In this document: piece by piece, positions 6,232-14,091 of the stretch | How positions within the stretch are numbered: position 1 is the stretch's first letter | How the letters are laid out: each line of letters starts with the position of its first letter | From: an uncultured Campylobacter sp. | GTDB lineage: Bacteria; Campylobacterota; Campylobacteria; Campylobacterales; Campylobacteraceae | NCBI RefSeq assembly: GCF_938039245.1 | Contig: NZ_CALHVN010000024.1 | Coordinates: forward strand, 1 to 24,577 | Direction of reading: 5' to 3' | DNA length: 24,577 bases | The notes under the pieces: model-generated | What the model saw: only the letters and a program-made list of their open reading frames with translations | What the model was told of the DNA's origin: nothing | The model's database searches: none | Position numbers and translations under genes: made by a program

Positions 6232-8164
6232 TCATCCGCCTTAGCTCGTCTTCGGTTATCGTAGCGACGCCTAGCTCGCGTGCTTTATCCAGCTTGCTGC
6301 CCGCCTCATCGCCGTAAAGCACGAAGTCGGTTTTTTTACTTACCGAGCCGCTTACTTTCGCGCCGTTTGCTTCCAAAACCCTTTTAAATTCATCCCTGCT
6401 CTTGCTAAGCGTGCCCGTTATCACAAACGTTTTGCCGCTTATCGCGCTTTGCTTCGTCTCGTAAATTTGCGCTTGCGGGCTAACAAAACGCAAAATTTCA
6501 TCCAAATTTTGCCTGTTTACCTGCATAAACTCCGCGTAACTCTCCGCCATCGCCTCGCCGAATCCTTCGATCGCGGCGACTTCGCCGTAACTTAGCTCGC
6601 GCCAGTTTTGCGGGTAAATTTGCGCTATCTTTTTGGCCGCTACCTCGCCGATATGCTCGATGCCAAGGCTTGCTATAAAGCTGTGTAGAGCGGGCCTTCG
6701 GCTAGCCTCGATAGCGCCGAGCAAATTTGCGATCTTTTTATCTTTAAAGCCCTCTAACCTCGCCAAATCCTGCGCCGTAAGCTCGTAAATGTCGGCGATT
6801 TTAGCGACCAAGCCCGCCTCAAAAAGCTGATTTACGATCGCTTCGCCCAGACCGTCGATATTTAGGCACTTTTTACTCGCAAAATGTATGAGCGAATTTA
6901 TCACGCGAGCCTTGCACTCGAGGTTTTGACACTTGATAAAAACGCCCTCGTCTAGCAGCATAGACCCGCATACGGGACACTCGCGCGGCCTCTCTATCGG
7001 GGTTTGCGAGCCGTCTCTGCGCTGTTTAAAAACGCCCGTGATCTTGGGTATCACGTCGCCCGAGCGGATAATGCTGATAAAGTCGCCCTTTTGCACGCCT
7101 AGGCGCTCGATCTCGTCGAAGTTATGCAGCGTGGCGGACTTGATGGTCGCGCCGTCGATATTTACGGGCTCTAGCACGCCCACCGGAGTCACGACGCCGC
7201 TGCGTCCGACCTGAAACGCCACGTCAAGCAGCCGCGTGGTCTTTTCGATCGCGGGAAATTTATACGCGACCATAAATTTAGGAAATTTCTCCGTGTAGCC
7301 CAGCTCCTCGCTAGCCGCGATACTCTGCACGCGCACCACGAGGCCGTCCATCATAAATGGCTTACTATCTCGCTGCGCTACGAGCTGTTTATACGCATCC
7401 TCGATCTGCTCGGCGGTGCGGCAAATTTTAAAAAACTCCTCGCGCTCAAAGCCCTGCGAATAAATAAATTCCATCATCTGCGAGTAGGTTTCAAGGCTCA
7501 AATTTTGCTCGCCGTAGCCCCATGGCTTAAACCTTAGCCTGCGCGAGGCCGTTACCGCGCTATCTAGCTGGCGCAGACTGCCGGCGGCCGCATTTCTAGG
7601 ATTTGATAGCTGCGGCTCGCCCCTTTGCGCGCGGGCGAAATTTATCTCGTCAAAGTCGTTTTTAGCGATCACGACTTCGCCGCGGATCTCGATCCTGCCG
7701 TTATAGGCGATTTGCAGCGGGATATTTTTGATGACTTTGGCGTTGCTAGTTACGTCCTCGCCCGTTATGCCGTCGCCGCGCGTGATAGCTCGCACCAGAG
7801 CGCCATTTTCGTAGAGTAAATTTAAGCTTGCGCCGTCAAATTTAGGCTGAAGCGCAAACTCCAGCCCCTCTTTGTCGCCGCGCTTTAGCCACGCTAGCAG
7901 CTCATCAAAACTAAAAATATCCTCCATCGACCACATACGAGCGCCGTGGCGAGCCTTGACAAAGCCTTCGCTAACCTCGCCGCCCACGCGCTTTGTCGGG
8001 CTAAATATCGAGATATCACCGGGATTTGCCCTCTCAAAATCAAGTACTTTATGATAAAGCCCGTCGTACTCCTCGTCGGTGGCTATAGGCGCGTCGTCGG
8101 TGTAGTAGGCCTTCGCCCACGCGTTTAGCGTATCGACTGCGGTTTCGTACTCTTTTTTCGTCAT
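6221..8164 (-). CDS. ligA: NAD-dependent DNA ligase LigA
   Basis: LigA seals nicks in replication and repair using NAD+. Its 647 residues carry the usual domain order. The Ia domain (1-70) has an intact DEEYDGLYH region. The adenylation domain has the catalytic Lys108 in LQPKFDG and RGDG/GEDVT after it. An OB fold follows (GRSGVVTPVGVLEPV). The four-cysteine zinc finger is CPVC...CQNLEC, and helix-hairpin-helix repeats then lead to a C-terminal BRCT domain (about 570-647). GGAG stands 6 bases before the ATG. It overlaps the start of tlyA by 11 bases and lies downstream of the NADAR gene in the operon. Nothing unusual is seen in it. Confidence 0.97.
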   Translation of the reverse strand: MTKKEYETAVDTLNAWAKAYYTDDAPIATDEEYDGLYHKVLDFERANPGDISIFSPTKRVGGEVSEGFVKARHGARMWSMEDIFSFDELLAWLKRGDKEGLEFALQPKFDGASLNLLYENGALVRAITRGDGITGEDVTSNAKVIKNIPLQIAYNGRIEIRGEVVIAKNDFDEINFARAQRGEPQLSNPRNAAAGSLRQLDSAVTASRRLRFKPWGYGEQNLSLETYSQMMEFIYSQGFEREEFFKICRTAEQIEDAYKQLVAQRDSKPFMMDGLVVRVQSIAASEELGYTEKFPKFMVAYKFPAIEKTTRLLDVAFQVGRSGVVTPVGVLEPVNIDGATIKSATLHNFDEIERLGVQKGDFISIIRSGDVIPKITGVFKQRRDGSQTPIERPRECPVCGSMLLDEGVFIKCQNLECKARVINSLIHFASKKCLNIDGLGEAIVNQLFEAGLVAKIADIYELTAQDLARLEGFKDKKIANLLGAIEASRRPALHSFIASLGIEHIGEVAAKKIAQIYPQNWRELSYGEVAAIEGFGEAMAESYAEFMQVNRQNLDEILRFVSPQAQIYETKQSAISGKTFVITGTLSKSRDEFKRVLEANGAKVSGSVSKKTDFVLYGDEAGSKLDKARELGVATITEDELRRMIEI

Positions 8165-8196
8165 TTTTTACTCCGAATTTTGCGTATTTATTAAAT

Positions 8197-9051
8197 TTAG
8201 CGCTGCATTAGCTCGCTAGCGTCGCACAAATGCACGTTCTCGTAAACCCTAGCTATCTCGTCTCTAACTCTCATCAGCGCAAATCCCAGTAAATTTTGTC
8301 CGCGCCACTTTGCCGGATTTTGCGCGTTTTGCTCGTTTGCGCTCATGCCTATGCCCCAAATTTTATCGTGAGGGCTAGCCTCGACTAAAATTTTATCTTT
8401 CGTAGAGAGCAAAAATTCGCGCAAATCCTCATTTTGGCTAAATTTTAAATAATTTGCGTTTAACGAGGCGCCAAATTTTATCTCGTCCCAAAAATCAGCG
8501 TCGAAGTCTCGCACCCGCCTGCCCAGGTCTTTCATCTTCTTTGGGTCTTTTGCGGCTAAAATTTTCTCTAAAATCTCCGTATCGCCGAAACATTCGGCCT
8601 TTTTAGCCGTCATGTATTGCTCGGCGCAAACGTATCTCTCGCTCTCGGTAAATACGGACGGATACCGCTGGCTTAGGCAGCTAGCGCCGATCTGGACTTC
8701 TTTTTGATGGCCCCAAAATAGCAAAAATTTGTCCGCCTTACCGGCGCCGTATCGCTTTTTGAGCCATTTTAGATCATATCTAGGCTCGCGCTCCCAAATG
8801 TCGATCAAAAAATCCTCGCCGTTTTCAATCAGCGCGCTCTCGTCCTCGCCCGCCGTATTGTTCCAGTATCCGCGCCATGTCGCAGGCTCTGGGAAAAGGC
8901 GCATATACTCGTGCCGCTTGTCTTCGCTAAGAGCCTTAAACCAATCGTTAAATTTAACCTTATAATCCTCGCCGTAGCCCATCCTCCAGCCGATGCTAAA
9001 CGCTGAGATATGCGGAAATTTGATCCATAGCGGGGGCAATAGATTTTTCAT
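8197..9051 (-). CDS. NADAR-domain protein (YbiA-like N-glycosidase family)
   Basis: The C-terminal two thirds (about 112-275) form a NADAR domain: LLFWGH, then a CAEQYMTAKKAECFGD block, ILAAKDPKKMKDLGR, FDADFWDE, and a terminal KIWGIGM...WRGQNLLGFALMRVRD. NADAR proteins cleave N-glycosidic bonds; members act on riboflavin-pathway intermediates or remove ADP-ribose from guanine in DNA. The first ~110 residues (SIGWRMGYGEDY, FPEPATWRGYW) are an additional conserved-looking, Trp-rich domain with no function I can name. I chose the start at 9051 (284 residues) because AGGAGGTAAA directly precedes it; the upstream ATG at 9081 has no such site. It sits between folP and ligA in the operon, near no DarT-type toxin. 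Confidence 0.87.
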   Translation of the reverse strand: MKNLLPPLWIKFPHISAFSIGWRMGYGEDYKVKFNDWFKALSEDKRHEYMRLFPEPATWRGYWNNTAGEDESALIENGEDFLIDIWEREPRYDLKWLKKRYGAGKADKFLLFWGHQKEVQIGASCLSQRYPSVFTESERYVCAEQYMTAKKAECFGDTEILEKILAAKDPKKMKDLGRRVRDFDADFWDEIKFGASLNANYLKFSQNEDLREFLLSTKDKILVEASPHDKIWGIGMSANEQNAQNPAKWRGQNLLGFALMRVRDEIARVYENVHLCDASELMQR

Positions 9052-9100
9052 TTTACCTCCTAGTTTTTGCAAATCGCCCAAATTTCGCCCTTAGCGTGCC

Positions 9101-10237
9101 TTAGCGCACCGCGAGCTTTCTCATCGCGTTTTCCAGTCTAAACATCTGCGCATGCTCGGCCACGTCGTGAGTGCGGATGATCTGCGCGCCGTTTCTAAAG
9201 GCCTCCAGATGCAGATAGAGGCTGCCGGGCAAGCGGTCTTTTATCTCGCTAGGACTATAAAAATTTATAACCGATTTTCTGCTAGCGCCCGCTAAGATCG
9301 GCAAACCAAAGCGCAAAAAATGCTCTAAATTTTTTATCAAAATCATATTTTGCTCCGCCGTCTTGCCAAAGCCGATTCCTACGTCTAGCACGATATCGCG
9401 GCATCCAAGATCCTGCGCCGCGGAGATCTTAGCCTCAAAAAACGCGTCTATCTCGCCTAGCAAATCATCATAATGCGGGTTATCTTGCATATTTTCGGGG
9501 CTATTTTGCATGTGCATGAGGCAGTAGCTCGCGCCGTACCGCGCCGCTAGAGCGCAGAGGCTAACGTCGCCCGTGATATCGTTTATCATCTTAAAGCCGT
9601 GATTTAGCGCGTATTCTAGGCAGTACGCATCAAAGCTATCTAGGCTAAATATCGCCTTTTCGTGCAAATTTAGGCGGTAAATTTCGGCGACGATCTTTTC
9701 CAGTCTGGCAAATTCGACCTCGCGTCCGACGTATTTGCTACCGGGCCGCGAGCTCACCGCACCCACGTCGATATACTCGGCACCCTGCTCGATCATCTCT
9801 TCGATGCGAGCTATGCCGCTTTTTTCGTTCACGCGGCTTGCAGCGTTAAAGCTATCTTCATTTACGTTTACGACGCCCATTATCTGCGCGCGCTGCGGTT
9901 TTTTAAACGGAGATTTTAAAAATTTAGCCAAATTTTTTAGCCCGAAATCCTGAGCGGCCTCTTTTTTGGCAAGCGCAAGAACTTGCGCATCGGTAGCCAT
10001 TAAAAGCGCGACCGAATTTGCTCCGCCCAGAATCACGTCGCGGTTAGTCACGAGCTCCGCGCCCACGCTTAGCGCGTCTTGCTTTAGGATATTGGCCGCC
10101 GGCGAGCGCAAATCTTTAATCAAAAAAAAGTTGATCGCCGACTTTTTTTTCATCAAATTTCGCCCCTCGTCGCTAGGACGGATAATCTCGCAAATCTCGT
10201 TAAAATCAGTTTGCGGATTGATTTTAAAAATTTTCAT
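9101..10237 (-). CDS. folP: Dihydropteroate synthase FolP with N-terminal extension
   Basis: FolP condenses p-aminobenzoate with hydroxymethyl-dihydropterin diphosphate and is the sulfonamide target. The TIM-barrel begins near residue 118: IMGVVNVNEDSF (119-130; most bacteria have MGVVNVTPDSF), then EYIDVGAVSSRPGS, SLDSFD, MINDITGD, SYCLMHMQ, DIVLDVGIGFGKT, LAGASRKS and C-terminal IIRTHDVAEH. Residues 1-115 are an extra N-terminal region; at 378 residues the protein matches the long form I associate with Campylobacter. The start overlaps the holB stop as ATGA, so the two are translationally coupled. The Thr-Pro to Asn-Glu change in the first motif is seen directly; its effect is unknown. Confidence 0.93.
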   Translation of the reverse strand: MKIFKINPQTDFNEICEIIRPSDEGRNLMKKKSAINFFLIKDLRSPAANILKQDALSVGAELVTNRDVILGGANSVALLMATDAQVLALAKKEAAQDFGLKNLAKFLKSPFKKPQRAQIMGVVNVNEDSFNAASRVNEKSGIARIEEMIEQGAEYIDVGAVSSRPGSKYVGREVEFARLEKIVAEIYRLNLHEKAIFSLDSFDAYCLEYALNHGFKMINDITGDVSLCALAARYGASYCLMHMQNSPENMQDNPHYDDLLGEIDAFFEAKISAAQDLGCRDIVLDVGIGFGKTAEQNMILIKNLEHFLRFGLPILAGASRKSVINFYSPSEIKDRLPGSLYLHLEAFRNGAQIIRTHDVAEHAQMFRLENAMRKLAVR

Positions 10238-10854
10238 CTAAACCCTTTTTCGTAAATCATAAGAAGTATCGGCGTAAGAAGCGCGTGGGTTTTGGTATTT
10301 AGCTCGGCTAGGCGCACAGCTTTGAAAAAATACTCAAGCTCTTCGGCGCTAAATTTGACCCCCTGCGCCGTAGCCTCCAGAGCTATGGCTGCGATTAGCT
10401 CTTTTAGGTCGTTTTTGCCGAGCTTTTCGGAGCGCTCGAGCGCTGATTTTTCATCGATAAACGCGCAAATTTCTTTTAGCTCCAGACGCTTGAAATCCAG
10501 TCCCGTTTTTTCGCGCTGCTTTTTTTCGAGTCTGTTTTCGGTAACTAGGCGCGAGCGAACGGTCGGCAGGAGCATATTTTTCGACTCGCAGGCTATGATA
10601 AAAAAGATATTTTTAGGCGGCTCTTCGATGATTTTTAGTAGAGAGTTTTGAGCCTCGACGCGGAAATTTTTAGCGCCTAAAACCAGTAGTTTGGGCTCGC
10701 TCTCCGCGATGTAGGCCTCGGCGGCGACCTCTTTTGCGTTTTCTAGCAAAAAGTCCTCGGCAAAAAAAAATCTAGCCGAATTTACGCCGTAAAGCCCTAA
10801 AATTTCCTCTTTTAAGGCTTCAAAATCGCTCGTGATTACGATTTTGCTTCGCAT
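10234..10854 (-). CDS. holB: DNA polymerase III delta-prime subunit (short form)
   Basis: This 206-residue protein matches the clamp-loader delta-prime family through VLGAKNFRVEAQNSLLK, IIEEPPKNIFFII and LLPTVRSRL, the equivalents of LLKTLEEPP and the SRC-like sensor region. It lacks an N-terminal P-loop and the Zn-binding cysteines found in E. coli HolB, and is much shorter than that 334-residue protein. This is consistent with the reduced delta-prime annotated in Campylobacter. It starts 3 bases after the hobA stop and ends overlapping folP by four. Clamp loading next to an initiation factor (HobA) and ligase makes this a replication-flavoured operon. Assignment rests on motif and position. 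Confidence 0.85.
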   Translation of the reverse strand: MRSKIVITSDFEALKEEILGLYGVNSARFFFAEDFLLENAKEVAAEAYIAESEPKLLVLGAKNFRVEAQNSLLKIIEEPPKNIFFIIACESKNMLLPTVRSRLVTENRLEKKQREKTGLDFKRLELKEICAFIDEKSALERSEKLGKNDLKELIAAIALEATAQGVKFSAEELEYFFKAVRLAELNTKTHALLTPILLMIYEKGFR

Positions 10855-10857
10855 AGA

Positions 10858-11400
10858 CTAAAGCGTTACTTTCGCAAATAAAGCGGCGTCTATGCTCTTA
10901 TCAAAGAGCCTAAACAGCGACAAAAGCTTGATATCTAGCGCGCCGTCGGAGGAGCTAAGATAAAAGCTATTTTGCGCCTGCTCGTCAAAAAGCCACATGT
11001 AGCTATCGTCCTTGCCTTTGGCGATCTGCGAGCTTTTATCCGCGCTTTTGCCGACGTAAAAAAACACGTAACCGTTTGGAAAAGCAAGGCTAAGCATATC
11101 TAAAAGCAGCGAGACTTCCTCTTTTGAGCCGATATTTTCAAAAGAGGGATAAAGCGCCTTTAACGAGAAAAAAGGTAGCACCGGGCGAGCGTTCGTGGGT
11201 TTGTTTATATTTTTTAAAAAATACTCCTCAAACCAGCCGCGCTCGCTATCGGTTATCAAGATAAACGCACGCCCTTCTAGTAAAAATTTAAGCTTCGAGG
11301 CGAGCAAAGGCGTCCACTCGGTACGCCTCTCCTCCATCCAGCTCATCAGCGAGCCCTCCTCGCGAATGGCTTCTAGCGTCCATTTTATAAAATCGCTCAT
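10858..11400 (-). CDS. hobA: HobA, DnaA-binding replication initiation regulator
   Basis: HobA is a Campylobacterota-specific structural homologue of DiaA. It forms a tetramer that binds DnaA domain I and promotes orisome assembly. This 180-residue protein has the typical beginning (DFIKWTLEAIREEGSLMSW, then EERRTEW) and the central LLEGRAFILITDSERGWFEEY and INKPTNARPVLPFF segments. It overlaps the end of lysC by four bases (ATGA) and is followed by holB 3 bases later. Its presence is the clearest phylogenetic marker in the window. No DnaA-box cluster or origin was noticed nearby, so it acts in trans. Confidence 0.93.
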   Translation of the reverse strand: MSDFIKWTLEAIREEGSLMSWMEERRTEWTPLLASKLKFLLEGRAFILITDSERGWFEEYFLKNINKPTNARPVLPFFSLKALYPSFENIGSKEEVSLLLDMLSLAFPNGYVFFYVGKSADKSSQIAKGKDDSYMWLFDEQAQNSFYLSSSDGALDIKLLSLFRLFDKSIDAALFAKVTL

Positions 11401-12596
11401 TTATCGAGTTTATAAGCTTCGTGTAGTGCACGAACGGCTAGCTCACCGTATTTTTGATCGACGATCATAGAGATTTTTATCTCGCTCGTGGAGATCATTT
11501 GGATATTTATACCTTCGTTTGCTAGCGTTTGAAAGGCTAGAGACGCCACTCCCGTGTGGCTTTTCATGCCTACGCCCACGACCGAGACCTTAACTATCTC
11601 GTCGTTGTATAAAATTTCTCTTGACGCGCTTAGTTTATCCATACACTCTTTTGCGACGTGAAGTTCGTTTTGCGGTACGGTAAAGCCAAGATTCGTCGTA
11701 CCGTCTTGACCTACGTTTTGGATTATCATATCCACGTTTATGTTTTTTTCCGCAAGCGCGGTGAAAATTTCAGCCGCGATGCCCGGCTTATCGACCACGC
11801 CTCTTAAAGTTACTCTAGCTTGATTTTTATCTAGCGCGATACCGCTTACTAGCACTGCTTCCATACTCTCTTCCTTTGTTATTAGTGTTCCTTCGTTGTG
11901 ATTAAAGCTGCTTCTGGTGACTAAATTTACGTTTAGCTTTTTAGCTAGCTCGACCGAGCGGTTTTGCAGCACCTTTGCGCCTAGGCTGGCAAGCTCTAGC
12001 ATCTCGTCGTAGCTGATTTTATCTAGCTTTTTAGCCTTCGGTTCGATGCGAGGATCGGTGGTATAAACTCCGTCTACGTCGGTATAAATCTCGCAAAGAT
12101 CCGCATTTAGCGCGCCTGCTATAGCTACTGCGCTAAGGTCGCTACCGCCTCGTCCCAGAGTCGTCGCGTCGCCCTTTTCGTCTATACCCTGAAAGCCCGC
12201 TACGACGACGATCTTGCCCGCCTTTAGCTCCTCCTTCATACGCTTAGTATCTATCGCCTCGATCCTAGCCTTGGTATGCACGCTATCTGTTATGATGCCT
12301 GCTAGCCTACCGCTTAGACCAACTGCGGGATAGCCTAAATTTATCAGCGCTATCGTTAAAAGCGCGCAGGTAACGCGCTCGCCGGAGCTAAGCAGCATAT
12401 CCATCGCCACGCCATCGGGAGCTTTCGTATAATGCTCGGCGTACTCCACCAGCTGATTAGTCACGCCGCTCATAGCCGAGACCACGACTACGACGTCCGC
12501 TCCGCTTTTTTTAGCCTCTATCGCTCTAGCGGCGACGTTTTCTATCCGCTCAAGCGTCCCTACGCTCGTGCCGCCGTATTTTTGGACGATTAACAT
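11397..12596 (-). CDS. lysC: Aspartate kinase LysC
   Basis: LysC phosphorylates aspartate, the entry step to diaminopimelate/lysine, threonine and methionine. Its 399 residues have KYGGTSVG (6-13), VVVVSAMSGVTNQL, the DMLLSSGERV block, GFQGID and LGRGGSDLSAVAIAG, then two C-terminal ACT domains (about 262-399) that normally mediate feedback inhibition. The single-polypeptide form of about 400 residues is usual for Campylobacter. An internal start for a separate beta subunit is possible, as in some bacteria, but I cannot confirm one. It starts with ATG sharing one base with the rppH stop (TAATG) and ends overlapping hobA. No lysine riboswitch is seen upstream of the operon. Confidence 0.96.
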   Translation of the reverse strand: MLIVQKYGGTSVGTLERIENVAARAIEAKKSGADVVVVVSAMSGVTNQLVEYAEHYTKAPDGVAMDMLLSSGERVTCALLTIALINLGYPAVGLSGRLAGIITDSVHTKARIEAIDTKRMKEELKAGKIVVVAGFQGIDEKGDATTLGRGGSDLSAVAIAGALNADLCEIYTDVDGVYTTDPRIEPKAKKLDKISYDEMLELASLGAKVLQNRSVELAKKLNVNLVTRSSFNHNEGTLITKEESMEAVLVSGIALDKNQARVTLRGVVDKPGIAAEIFTALAEKNINVDMIIQNVGQDGTTNLGFTVPQNELHVAKECMDKLSASREILYNDEIVKVSVVGVGMKSHTGVASLAFQTLANEGINIQMISTSEIKISMIVDQKYGELAVRALHEAYKLDK

Positions 12597-13063
12597 TAGA
12601 TAAATCCTTTCTCTTTAAAGTAGCCGATAACCTTGCTATAAATCGGCTTTTTGAAGTGGTTTACGTCGCCTAAAACCTCGCTTGAGTTTATAAATTTATA
12701 CTCGTTAAATTCGGGTTTTTTGGTATTTATATTTATCTTCGCGCTAGGACGCAGTCGAACTAGAAAATACTTTTGCGTCTGCCCGTCGAAATTATAAAAT
12801 TTCCTACTCGTCGTGCCCTCGGGGAAGTCGTAGCTAAGCCACTGCGGATACTCGCTAAGCACGTCTATTTCGTCCGTGCCTATCTCCTCTTTTAGCTCTC
12901 TTTTTAGAGCTTCTTGCGGCGTCTCGCCCTCGTCTATGCCGCCCTGCGGGAACTGCCAGATACCCGTCATATCGCACCTTTGCGCGATAAATATCCTACA
13001 ATCAAACGGGTAAGAAGGCGCGAGTATGACTGCCGCGACGTTTGGTCTATATTTTTTTTCCAT
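12596..13063 (-). CDS. rppH: RNA pyrophosphohydrolase RppH (Nudix)
   Basis: RppH removes pyrophosphate from 5'-triphosphorylated RNA and triggers mRNA decay; orthologues also hydrolyse dinucleoside polyphosphates. The 155-residue protein has YRPNVAAVI at the start, WQFPQGGIDEGE, and a complete Nudix box from Gly41 to residue 63 (GX5EX7REUXEEXGU, with RELKEEIGT at 55-63). WLSYDFPEG and QKYFLVRL follow in the usual order. It is the first gene of the ten-gene minus-strand operon, so the operon promoter should lie in 13064-13290; several AT-rich candidates exist but none is clear. Its stop shares a base with the lysC start. Confidence 0.94.
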   Translation of the reverse strand: MEKKYRPNVAAVILAPSYPFDCRIFIAQRCDMTGIWQFPQGGIDEGETPQEALKRELKEEIGTDEIDVLSEYPQWLSYDFPEGTTSRKFYNFDGQTQKYFLVRLRPSAKININTKKPEFNEYKFINSSEVLGDVNHFKKPIYSKVIGYFKEKGFI

Positions 13064-13218
13064 ATTTTTTCCGAGAATTTTTAATTGCGGATTTTAACGA
13101 AAAATAGTTAAGATATAGCTAAATATCGCGAGGTTAGCGGAAAAATTTGACGCTTAGGCTTAAAATTTTTATTTAAATTTTTAAACTACGAATTTTACTT
13201 CTTACAGCACATTGCGGC

Positions 13219-13267
13219 GCGGTAAAATTTGCGCGTTTTTGCTTGGTCATCCGTCAAATTTTACCGC
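13219..13267 (-). terminator. 13-bp stem after the unknown acidic-protein gene (possible terminator)
   Basis: GCGGTAAAATTTG (13219-13231) is the exact reverse complement of 13255-13267, with a 23-base loop. It lies just after the gene ending at 13291 and before rppH. No T-run follows on the minus strand, so it may be a processing or pausing structure rather than an intrinsic terminator. The rest of 13064-13290 is AT-rich leader for rppH. Confidence 0.4.
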
Positions 13268-13290
13268 CTTGATAGCTAAATTTGAGCCGC

Positions 13291-14052
13291 CTATTTTAGC
13301 TCCAGTATCGCCCGCACCTCTTCGTCGGTAAACAGACTCGCGCTTTCGTGTTTTTTGCGTTCAAGCGCGGTTTTGGATTCGGCGCGCGACGTCAAATTTT
13401 GCCCAGGCTCGTTAAAATCAAACAACGCAGCCTGCGCAAAATCATCTGAAACAGCCGCTTTTACGGCATCGTTTGAGGTAGCCGCTTTGCCAAATGGGGC
13501 CGTTTGAGTAGCTCCGCCAAACACGGAAGCTTCTTGCTTAGCGGTAGTTTGCGCGCCTCCAGCTAGAACCGCGGTTTTAGGCGCTTTGCTTAAAGAGCCG
13601 GTTTCCAAAATCGCCTTTTCCTCGCGACTTCTCTCTTGATACGACGCGACAGGCGGCCTGTCTTGTAAAATTTGCTCCTGCGCAAAAGCTATTTTTCGCT
13701 CGCTCTTAGGCATTAAATTTGTCTCAAATTCGGCACCGTTAATCGCCTGACGCACATTTGTAAATTTAGCGTTTTCATCAAATTTAACCGCCGTAGCCTC
13801 GCCGCTCTCGTCAAATTTATCGTCCTGCAAAAACAAAGATCCATCAGGCAAAAGCTCGTCCCGCTCGTCTTGCCGCGCAAAAAGCTCGCTTACGTTGATA
13901 GCGTCCGTGTTATCCGCGTCTTCGCCCGGCATCTCCTTGACGCTTTGCCTGATCTCCTCGATACCAGTTATTTGCAGGCCCGGCATCACGACCTTAAAGC
14001 TTTGCAAAATCGGCAAAAAAGAGCCGTCAAATCCGTCTAAAATCACTCGCAT
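13291..14052 (-). CDS. Unknown acidic, low-complexity protein
   Basis: I do not recognise this 253-residue protein. The first ~50 residues look folded (MRVILDGFDGSFLPILQSF, then VMPGLQITGIEEIRQSV) and could form a small alpha/beta unit. The rest is hydrophilic and low in complexity, with many Ala, Lys, Glu and Thr and repeated words such as GGAQTTA/GGATQTA and KFDE. A possible helical tail ends in TDEEVRAILELK. There is no signal peptide or membrane segment, so it is probably cytosolic. AAGG precedes the ATG weakly. It follows the PepSY gene by 39 bases on the same strand and may be co-transcribed with it. Its coding status is supported by codon-like composition and position; its function is unknown. 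Confidence 0.65.
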   Translation of the reverse strand: MRVILDGFDGSFLPILQSFKVVMPGLQITGIEEIRQSVKEMPGEDADNTDAINVSELFARQDERDELLPDGSLFLQDDKFDESGEATAVKFDENAKFTNVRQAINGAEFETNLMPKSERKIAFAQEQILQDRPPVASYQERSREEKAILETGSLSKAPKTAVLAGGAQTTAKQEASVFGGATQTAPFGKAATSNDAVKAAVSDDFAQAALFDFNEPGQNLTSRAESKTALERKKHESASLFTDEEVRAILELK

Positions 14053-14091
14053 ATTTAGCCTTTTAATTTTTTTCGAGCGATTTTATCAAAT

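Noticed and set aside
9052..9081. Longer NADAR start at 9081
   Set aside because: The AGGAGG ribosome site lies immediately before the internal ATG at 9051; the added ten residues are not convincing.
13064..13290. Lysine or other riboswitch upstream of the rppH-lysC operon
   Set aside because: No conserved aptamer core was recognisable; only a single 13-bp stem that belongs to the preceding gene end.
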